From Kiritimatiellia bacterium (lineage in GTDB: Bacteria > Verrucomicrobiota > Kiritimatiellia > RFP12 > UBA1067): a stretch of DNA of 11,799 bases. This document shows, one piece after another, positions 1 to 4,348 of this stretch. The stretch is from positions 1-11,799 of the forward strand of contig JAKSOX010000046.1 in NCBI GenBank assembly GCA_024405335.1. Direction: 5' to 3'. Below the pieces are notes generated by a model. It was given only the letters and a program-made list of their open reading frames with translations, did no database searches and was not told where the DNA came from. Each line of letters begins with the position of its first letter. Position 1 is the first letter of the stretch. Made by a program: the position numbers and the translations under genes.

Positions 1-40
1 CCAAGGGAGGGCCTCCGAGCCCGCATTCCCCGCCTTCGGC

Positions 41-133
41 GAATGTTCGAATGTTTGAATGTTTGAGTGTTTGAATGTTCGAATGTTCGAATGCAATTCG
101 GTCATTCCGAACATTCCGAACATTCGAACATTC
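41..133. repeat. 8-bp tandem repeat array (GAATGTTC/T) with inverted right arm
   Basis: From 41 to 88 the sequence is six consecutive 8-mers: GAATGTTC, GAATGTTT, GAATGTTT, GAGTGTTT, GAATGTTC, GAATGTTC. A partial copy (GAATG) follows at 89-93. After a short spacer, 103-133 carries the reverse-complement motif (CATTC/GAACATTC copies). Bases 73-88 are perfectly complementary to 118-133 (16 bp), and 89-93 can continue the pairing to 112-116 past one bulged C. The block can therefore form a long hairpin in DNA or RNA. Each unit is itself nearly palindromic (GAA..TTC). It lies in a gene-free stretch and is more AT-rich than its surroundings. It may be a dispersed intergenic repeat or the end of an upstream transcript. 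I cannot name a family. Confidence 0.85.
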
Positions 134-190
134 CTCGGGCCAACGGTGCATTACTTGTTCGCATCCTTTGGACAACACGTTCACAACTCC

Positions 191-232
191 CCGTTCGCCG
201 CGCTTCGCCGCCCGTCCGCCGCGCTTCGCCGC
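191..232. repeat. 21-bp tandem duplication
   Basis: Two adjacent 21-base copies, 191-211 and 212-232, have the form CCGTTCGCCGCGCTTCGCCGC. They differ only at the fifth base (T in the first copy, C in the second). They lie in the gene-free stretch between the 8-mer array and the palindromic repeats. This is probably a recent slippage duplication in a GC-rich spacer, and I see no coding function. Confidence 0.8.
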
Positions 233-241
233 CGGCCCCCC

Positions 242-281
242 CTGCACGACGTGCACACCCCCCTCTGCACGACGTGCACAC
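242..281. repeat. Two copies of a 17-bp repeat containing palindrome TGCACGACGTGCA
   Basis: The 17-mer CTGCACGACGTGCACAC occurs at 242-258 and again at 265-281, a 23-bp period. Each copy contains the inverted repeat TGCAC-GAC-GTGCA (243-255 and 266-278). Two spaced, identical palindromes about 80-110 bp upstream of the promoter at 357-385 have the form of a paired operator for a dimeric regulator. They could equally be a dispersed repeat unit. The distance to the promoter fits activation or looping better than direct occlusion. No regulator gene is adjacent. Confidence 0.6.
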
Positions 282-356
282 TAACTCGTAAAACAACACG
301 TCTATCAGGAGAGAGGCGCAACCTCGCCAGCAAAATCTCCCCCACGCGATTCGCTT

Positions 357-385
357 TTGTCCGCGAAAGGGAAACGTGCTATAAT
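357..385 (+). promoter_or_regulatory. Sigma70-type promoter, extended -10, just before an ATG
   Basis: A -35 element TTGTCC (357-362) is followed by a 17-bp spacer and a perfect -10 TATAAT (380-385). A TG dinucleotide at 377-378 makes it an extended -10. Only six bases separate the -10 from ATG 392, so transcription should start at or next to that A. The transcript would then be leaderless if it is translated. Confidence 0.75.
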
Positions 386-391
386 GTCGCC

Positions 392-451
392 ATGAAAAAC
401 GGCGTCGAGGTCCCGCACTGGCTTGAGAATCCGCAGGCCGGTTGGCGCTGA
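392..451 (+). CDS. Possible 19-residue leaderless ORF or leader peptide
   Basis: The ORF reads MKNGVEVPHWLENPQAGWR and then stops. It has no ribosome binding site. Its only support is the strong promoter whose expected start point coincides with the ATG. It ends 106 nt before the MFS transporter start. It has two Trp residues but no run of one amino acid of the kind used in classical attenuators. I recognise no family. It may be a true micropeptide, a leader peptide sensing translation, or a chance ORF inside a small non-coding RNA that begins at the same promoter. Confidence 0.3.
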   Translation: MKNGVEVPHWLENPQAGWR

Positions 452-496
452 GGCGTTGAGGTCGCTCGGGGGCGTTCTTTTCGCCTTCTCGCCGCC

Positions 497-515
497 CACA
501 AGATATTGTGTTTTT
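497..515 (+). terminator. Weak intrinsic terminator-like hairpin with T-tract
   Basis: CACAA (497-501) and TTGTG (506-510) form a 5-bp stem around the GATA loop, followed at once by five T residues (511-515). The stem is short and AT-rich, so termination may be partial. Its position, between the first promoter's product and the -35 of the next promoter at 521, fits a boundary or attenuator role. Confidence 0.35.
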
Positions 516-520
516 CCCGG

Positions 521-549
521 TTGTGCGCCACTACAACTTGTGGTATACT
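521..549 (+). promoter_or_regulatory. Promoter of the MFS-xer-yraN operon, extended -10
   Basis: A partial -35, TTGTGC (521-526), lies 17 bp from -10 TATACT (544-549). TGG (541-543) directly precedes it, giving an extended -10. The ATG of the transporter is at 558, eight bases after the -10, so the expected start point (about 556-558) leaves zero to two untranslated bases. No Shine-Dalgarno sequence is possible in such a transcript. A leaderless mRNA is therefore predicted unless the read-through transcript from 392 is the one translated. Confidence 0.7.
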
Positions 550-557
550 ACGCGCCC

Positions 558-1790
558 ATGACAAACGTTCGCAACAAAGTCCGCTTTTTCAAGGCCGTTT
601 TGCCGGCGTTCCTGCTGGCGGTGTCGGTGGGGCAAATCTATGCGTTCACCAACTTTTCCGACGCGATTTCCAAGCACATAGGCCAGTCGTTGCCGGCCGT
701 GCAGTTCGCGTTTTCGCTGGGCATCTTCTTTCTGGGCATGGGCGCGGCGTTCTTCGGCAAGATCGTCGAAAAGAACATCCGCCTGTCCACGCTGATCGGC
801 ACGGCGCTTTTCATCTCGGGCCTGTGCGTCACGGCGCTGGGCGTGAATGTGAAATCGCTGGCGCTCATCTACCTGGGCTACGGGTTTCTGCTGGGCACGG
901 GCACGGGCGTCATCTACATTTCGCCGGTGAAGACGATGATGATGTGGTTTCCGAACGCGAAGGCGATCGCGGCGGCGGTGCCGATCATTTCTTTCGGCCT
1001 GGGCAGCACGCTTTCCACGATTCTCTACAAGGGCATCCACTGGGGCGGCCCCGAAACTTTCGCGTCGTTCCACCTGCGCGGTTTCGAAACGTACGGCATC
1101 ACGTCCGCCTTTCTCGTTTTCGCCGCGTTCTACCTGCCGTTCATGCTGCTGTCGTGCCATCTGCTGCGCAAGCCCCGCATCGTGCAGATGAGCTTCGCGC
1201 ACGGGCTGGAGCAGTGCGAGTTTTCGTACGGCACGCTGGCGAGGGATTCGTACTTCCTCCGTTCCTGGCTGTTCATGTTCCTGAACATTTCGTGCGGGCT
1301 GTGCCTCATTCCGCTGGCGAAGCAGATGATGAACACGGCGGCGGTTGGCTACGGCGAAAAGACCATCACCTGGGTGATCGCCCTGTGCGGCGTGATGAAC
1401 GGCGGCGGGCGTTTCCTGTTCGCGTGGTGGAGCGACCGGCTGGCGCACCGCGTGAACATCCTGCTGTTCATCCTGGGCATTTCCGCCGGCGTGATGACGG
1501 CGAGCTTCTGGCCGCCGTCGATCGGCGTGGCGCTGCTGGTGATCAACGCCTGCTACGGCGCCGGCTTCTCGGTGATTCCCGGCATCCTTTCGGACCATTA
1601 CGGGATGACGAACATCTCCAAGATCCACGGGGCGGTGCTTTCCGCCTGGGGCGTGGCGGGCCTGGTGGGCAACCAGGCGGCCATCTTCGTGAAGGACCGC
1701 CTCGGCTGGGGCTCGACGGGCGTGGTGGCGATGCTCGTGTGCCTGTATTCGCTGAACCTGCTGAACGCCGCGTCCCTGCGGCGCAAATGA
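558..1790 (+). CDS. MFS transporter, oxalate/formate antiporter (OFA)-like family
   Basis: This 410-residue inner-membrane carrier has about 12 hydrophobic segments. It starts with a short positively charged N-terminus (MTNVRNKVRFFK) and the first helix. OFA-type features are the AFSLGIFFLGMGAAFFGKIVEK segment in the first half, then IYLGYGFLLGTGTGVIYISP and the MMMWFPNAKAIA loop around residues 104-140. In that family the corresponding segments are a GxGxGxxY stretch followed by a WFP motif. The second half holds an RFLFAWWSDRLAHR-type cytoplasmic loop, typical of MFS proteins. OFA carriers move small carboxylates such as oxalate, formate or lactate, but the substrate cannot be read from sequence. 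I chose ATG 558 because the promoter's -10 is eight bases upstream, and the frame's extension to 423 would run across that promoter. The stop overlaps the recombinase start (ATGA), so the two are co-translated. Confidence 0.88.
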   Translation: MTNVRNKVRFFKAVLPAFLLAVSVGQIYAFTNFSDAISKHIGQSLPAVQFAFSLGIFFLGMGAAFFGKIVEKNIRLSTLIGTALFISGLCVTALGVNVKSLALIYLGYGFLLGTGTGVIYISPVKTMMMWFPNAKAIAAAVPIISFGLGSTLSTILYKGIHWGGPETFASFHLRGFETYGITSAFLVFAAFYLPFMLLSCHLLRKPRIVQMSFAHGLEQCEFSYGTLARDSYFLRSWLFMFLNISCGLCLIPLAKQMMNTAAVGYGEKTITWVIALCGVMNGGGRFLFAWWSDRLAHRVNILLFILGISAGVMTASFWPPSIGVALLVINACYGAGFSVIPGILSDHYGMTNISKIHGAVLSAWGVAGLVGNQAAIFVKDRLGWGSTGVVAMLVCLYSLNLLNAASLRRK

Positions 1791-2689
1791 ACGCGGCTTT
1801 TTCAGAGGCGGCGGATTCCTTCGCGGCGGAACTCGCGCTCGAGCGCGGACTGGCGCCGCTTTCGCAGGAAAGCTACGCGCGCGAGACGCGCCAGTTCGCC
1901 GAGTGGGCGGAGGATCGCGGTTTCGCCGGCCCCGGCGCGGTCGGCCGAGCGGAGGCGCGCGCCTACCTGGGGCATCTGTTCAAGACGGCGCGCAAGTCGA
2001 CGACGCGCGCGCACGCGTTCGTGGTGCTGCGCGAATTCTACGCGCATCTCGTGGCGCGCGGCCGGCTGAAGGCGAATCCGTTCGAGGGACTCGACGCGCC
2101 GAAGAAAAGCCAATCGCTGCCGAAGACGCTCACCGAAGCCGAAACGCGCGCGCTGCTGGAGTCCGTGTCGGGCGAGGATCCGCGCGACGTGCGCGATCGC
2201 GCGCTGCTGGAGCTGCTGTACGGCTGCGGGCTGCGCGTGAGCGAACTGTGCGCGCTCCCGTTGGAGGCGTTCGCCGTGGACCCGGAACTCGTGCGCGTGA
2301 CGGGCAAGGGCTCCAAGGACCGCATGGTGCCCATCGGCGCGCAGACGGCGAAAACGGTCAACCGCTACCTGGAAGACGCGCGCGGTTCGTTCCTGAAGGA
2401 CCCCGGGGAGCGCCACGTGTTCCTCACGCGGCTGGGGCGTCCGTTCACGCGCGCGGGGATTTTCAAGATCCTCAAGGAGCGCGCCGTGGCGGCGGGTCTG
2501 GATCCCGAGAAGGTGTCTCCGCACGTGCTCCGGCACTGCTTCGCCACGCACATGATCGAGCACGGCGCGGACGTGCGGCTCATCCAGGAAATGCTCGGGC
2601 ACGCGAGCGTGGCCACGACGCAGGTTTACGTGCACGTGGACCGCCGCCGCCTGAAGGGTCTCCACGAAAAGCTCCATCCGCGGGGATAG
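1787..2689 (+). CDS. xerD: Tyrosine recombinase XerC/XerD
   Basis: The product is 300 residues, the usual XerC/XerD length. An N-terminal SAM-like core-binding domain (about residues 5-95) is followed by the catalytic domain (about 112-295). All six active-site residues are visible: Arg150 in CGLRVSEL, Lys174 in TGKGSKDR, His246 and Arg249 in SPHVLRH, His272 in LGHAS, and the nucleophile Tyr281 in TTQVYVHV. They fall two positions after the numbering I recall for E. coli XerD (148, 172, 244, 247, 270, 279), so XerD is slightly favoured over XerC. It cuts and rejoins DNA at dif to resolve chromosome dimers, normally as an XerC/XerD heterotetramer with FtsK. It begins inside the stop of the transporter gene. 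No integron cassette, phage genes or repeat boundary flank it, so a housekeeping role is more likely than an integrase role. Confidence 0.92.
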   Translation: MNAAFSEAADSFAAELALERGLAPLSQESYARETRQFAEWAEDRGFAGPGAVGRAEARAYLGHLFKTARKSTTRAHAFVVLREFYAHLVARGRLKANPFEGLDAPKKSQSLPKTLTEAETRALLESVSGEDPRDVRDRALLELLYGCGLRVSELCALPLEAFAVDPELVRVTGKGSKDRMVPIGAQTAKTVNRYLEDARGSFLKDPGERHVFLTRLGRPFTRAGIFKILKERAVAAGLDPEKVSPHVLRHCFATHMIEHGADVRLIQEMLGHASVATTQVYVHVDRRRLKGLHEKLHPRG

Positions 2690-2693
2690 CTTT

Positions 2694-2720
2694 GGCCGAC
2701 GCCGGAAACGGCCGGCGGCC
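2694..2720 (+). other. GNRA-capped hairpin in the xerD-yraN gap
   Basis: GCCG (2701-2704) pairs with CGGC (2709-2712) around a GAAA tetraloop. The stem continues outward, past a bulge and one mismatch, to GGCCG (2694-2698) paired with CGGCC (2716-2720). No T-tract follows, so it is not a classical intrinsic terminator. It may stabilise or process the operon mRNA between the two genes, or be chance in GC-rich DNA. Confidence 0.4.
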
Positions 2721-2746
2721 GCGCACAACGGGAAAGGACGCGAAAC

Positions 2747-3217
2747 ATGAACATCAAGGAGGCCGTTTTGTCCGCCGTTTCGTTGTTGCGCGCGGGCGAC
2801 GCGCATGCGCGCGGCATGAAAAGCGTCGCCCAGGGCAAATGGGGCGAGGCGGCCGCGGCGCGGTTTCTCGCGGAGAAGGGGTGGGCGATCCGCGGCCGGA
2901 ACGCGCGGCCGGTGGCGGGAGACGCGCGGTGCGAACTCGACCTCATCGCCGAAACGCCGGAAGGGACGCTCGTGTTCGTGGAGGTGAAGACGCACGCCGA
3001 ACGGTCGGCGTACGCTTCGCGCCTGGCGGGCGTGGACCGGCGCAAGAAAAAGAACCTGCTGCGGGCGTGCGCGAGCTGGTTGATGAAGAACCGTTGGCAC
3101 GGCGCTTTCCGGTTCGACGTGGTGGAAGTGTACGGCGTTTGCGAAGACGGTGCGCCGGACGCCGTGGACCATTTGGAGAACGTTCCGCTCTTTCCGCCGA
3201 AATGGCGATTTTGGTGA
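2747..3217 (+). CDS. YraN/UPF0102-family nuclease-like protein
   Basis: The product is 156 residues. The family core runs from about residue 29 to 130: GKWGEAAAARFLAEKGW with Glu34, the RN motif (51-52), CELDLIAE with Glu63 and Asp65, FVEVKTH with Glu79 and Lys81, and FRFDVVEV (121-128). The D...E-x-K arrangement is the PD-(D/E)xK nuclease fold, related to Holliday-junction resolvases. The biological role of the family is not settled, though its genes often lie near DNA-processing genes. A start at 2747 is supported by AAAGGA at 2733-2738, eight bases away. It gives an N-terminal extension of about 24 residues relative to the usual length of about 120. Met24 (2816) would give the usual length but has no Shine-Dalgarno. 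The gene is 57 nt downstream of the recombinase, so both are probably on one mRNA, consistent with a recombination or repair accessory. Confidence 0.85.
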   Translation: MNIKEAVLSAVSLLRAGDAHARGMKSVAQGKWGEAAAARFLAEKGWAIRGRNARPVAGDARCELDLIAETPEGTLVFVEVKTHAERSAYASRLAGVDRRKKKNLLRACASWLMKNRWHGAFRFDVVEVYGVCEDGAPDAVDHLENVPLFPPKWRFW

Positions 3218-3236
3218 TGCTTTGTCGGCCGCGACG

Positions 3237-3245
3237 TGGTATAAT
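3237..3245 (+). promoter_or_regulatory. Extended -10 promoter of the rnfE transcription unit
   Basis: TGG (3237-3239) followed by a perfect TATAAT (3240-3245) gives an extended -10. I see no good -35 at 16-18 bp; TTGTCG at 3222 is too close. Eight bases (3246-3253) separate it from the rnfE ATG, the same gap as at the transporter gene. The rnfE mRNA is therefore predicted to be leaderless or to have only one or two leader bases. It separates the second gene run from the yraN operon, whose stop is only 36 nt upstream of the rnfE ATG. Confidence 0.7.
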
Positions 3246-3253
3246 GCACGGCC

Positions 3254-3880
3254 ATGAAAACATGGCTTGCATTCTGGTACGGCATTTTCAAGAACAATCC
3301 GACGTTCCGTCTGGTGCTCGGTCTGTGTCCGACGCTGGCGGTCACCACGAGCATCGAGAACGCCGTGGGCATGGGCCTGGCGGCCACGTTCGTGCTCACG
3401 TGCTCGAACGGTCTCGTATCCGCGTTGCGCAAGGCGATACCGGCGGCCGTGCACATTCCCTGCTACATCGTGATCATCGCGACGTTCGTGACCACGGTCG
3501 ATTTGATGCTGCAGGCGTATTTGCCGGCGCTTTCGGAATCGCTCGGCATTTTCATTCCGCTGATCGTGGTGAACTGCATCATCCTCGGGCGCGCGGAAGC
3601 GTACGCCTGCAAGAACGGCGTGATCCCGTCCTTGGCGGACGGATTGGGCAGCGGCCTCGGCTTCACGCTTGCGTTGACGCTCGTCGGCGCCGTGCGGCAG
3701 TTCGCGGGCCAGGCGGTCACGATCGCGATTCTGCCGGCGGGCGGTTTCATCGTGCTCGGCCTTCTTTTGGCGTTCATCAACCGGCTCACGGAATGGAACG
3801 CGCGCCGGAAAGGCGAATTGCCGCCGGCGCCGATCAACCTCGACTGCCGCCATTGCACGCAGTGCCCCAACGGCAAGTGA
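3254..3880 (+). CDS. rnfE: Rnf complex subunit RnfE (RsxE)
   Basis: RnfE is an integral subunit of the Rnf complex, which couples ferredoxin:NAD+ electron transfer to Na+ or H+ pumping across the inner membrane. The 208-residue product shows KNNPTFRLVLGLCPTLAVTT near the N-terminus and VVNCIILGRAEAYACKNG around 105-122, the two signatures shared with NqrD. Cys25 and Cys108 are the conserved cysteines that, with their counterparts in RnfA, hold an Fe-S cluster inside the membrane. About six transmembrane segments are evident. GLCP rather than GICS favours RnfE over NqrD. The C-terminal tail ends in three evenly spaced cysteines (198, 201, 204; CRHCTQC), a possible extra metal site. Unusually, no rnfA, B, C, D or G gene is adjacent. 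The gene has its own promoter and is followed 15 nt later by nrdR. Confidence 0.9.
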   Translation: MKTWLAFWYGIFKNNPTFRLVLGLCPTLAVTTSIENAVGMGLAATFVLTCSNGLVSALRKAIPAAVHIPCYIVIIATFVTTVDLMLQAYLPALSESLGIFIPLIVVNCIILGRAEAYACKNGVIPSLADGLGSGLGFTLALTLVGAVRQFAGQAVTIAILPAGGFIVLGLLLAFINRLTEWNARRKGELPPAPINLDCRHCTQCPNGK

Positions 3881-3895
3881 TCGGAGGTCCGCGCG

Positions 3896-4339
3896 ATGAA
3901 ATGCCCGAAATGCGGAGCTGACGAAGACAAAGTGCTCGACTCGCGCGCGGTGCGGGACGGCGCGGCGATTCGCCGCCGGCGCGAATGCGTGACCTGCGGC
4001 TTCCGTTTCACCACGCACGAGGAAATCGACCGCGACGAAGTGATCGTGGTCAAGCGCGACGGCCGCCGCCAGGCGTTCGACCGCAAGAAGCTCGAGAACG
4101 GCGTGCGCATCGCGTGCACGGGCCGCAAAGTGTCGGACGAGCAGATCCGCGGGCTTCTGGACGGCGTCGTGGCGTCGATCGACACGGACGAAATCGCCTC
4201 CGAACGGCTCGGCGAGCTCGTGATGGACCGGCTCCACAAGATCGACGAAGTGGCGTACATCCGCTTTGCGAGCGTCTACCGCCGGTTCACGGACGTCAAC
4301 CAGTTTTTGTCCGCCATAACGGACATGGTGAGAAAGTAG
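3896..4339 (+). CDS. nrdR: Transcriptional repressor NrdR
   Basis: NrdR represses ribonucleotide reductase genes in response to ATP/dATP. This 147-residue protein has the standard layout. An N-terminal zinc ribbon has Cys3, Cys6, Cys31 and Cys34 (MKCPKCG ... CVTCGFRF), with an Arg-rich DNA-binding stretch RRRREC between. An ATP-cone domain follows at about 49-139, with VVKRDGRRQAFDRKKL for nucleotide binding and the conserved YIRFASVYRRF near 126-136. GGAGGT at 3883-3888 lies seven bases before the ATG. It is 15 nt downstream of rnfE and 9 nt upstream of the purF homologue, so it is an internal operon gene. I see no NrdR-box pair or ribonucleotide reductase gene in the window. Confidence 0.96.
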   Translation: MKCPKCGADEDKVLDSRAVRDGAAIRRRRECVTCGFRFTTHEEIDRDEVIVVKRDGRRQAFDRKKLENGVRIACTGRKVSDEQIRGLLDGVVASIDTDEIASERLGELVMDRLHKIDEVAYIRFASVYRRFTDVNQFLSAITDMVRK

Positions 4340-4348
4340 GTCACGGAC

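Larger units (their letters stand above)
1..356. other. Gene-free region rich in repeats
   Basis: No reading frame here has a ribosome binding site together with protein-like composition. Frames on both strands read through the repeats and give low-complexity Arg/Ala/Pro or repeated Met-Phe-Glu strings. The contents are the 8-mer array, the 21-bp duplication, the palindrome pair and a few small GC hairpins, for example GGAGG/CCTCC at 6-16 and CGCC/GGCG at 31-41. Bases 1-40 may be the tail of an upstream transcription unit outside the window. Confidence 0.7.
392..515 (+). ncRNA. Candidate short structured RNA or attenuated leader
   Basis: A promoter at 357-385 and a terminator-like element at 497-515 bracket about 124 nt. 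Predicted by eye are a 9-bp stem pairing 417-425 with 434-442 (ACTGGCTTG with CAGGCCGGT, with G-U pairs) and a stem pairing 468-474 with 482-488 around a T-rich loop. A near-exact 12-nt direct repeat is also present (401-412 and 452-463, GGCGTYGAGGTC). The stretch does not match the conserved cores of SRP RNA, tmRNA, RNase P or 6S RNA as I know them. It could be an independent small RNA or a leader whose read-through feeds the transporter operon. Confidence 0.3.

Noticed and set aside
41..133. CRISPR array
   Set aside because: Units are only 8 bp, directly adjacent with no unique spacers, and no cas genes are present.
41..133. LexA/SOS box cluster
   Set aside because: I recalled the verrucomicrobial TGTTC-N4-GAACA and Bacillus-type GAAC-N4-GTTC forms. 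The half-sites here are in tandem or at other spacing, so neither dyad is present.
102..299. 65-residue minus-strand ORF in the repeat region
   Set aside because: Its sequence is low-complexity Arg/Gly/Ala produced by reading through the 21-bp and palindromic repeats, with no ribosome binding site.
305..499. 64-residue minus-strand ORF opposite the first promoter
   Set aside because: It has no ribosome binding site or promoter, and it runs across the plus-strand promoter and hairpins. No family resemblance.
423..557. Upstream extension of the MFS transporter frame
   Set aside because: It would place the promoter and hairpins inside the coding region and adds a non-membrane, Pro/Arg-rich segment not seen in the family. 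The ATG at 558 fits both promoter and family length.
1787..2689. Mobile-element or phage integrase
   Set aside because: Length, catalytic residue positions and neighbours fit housekeeping XerC/XerD. There are no att-like repeats, tRNA or phage genes in the window.
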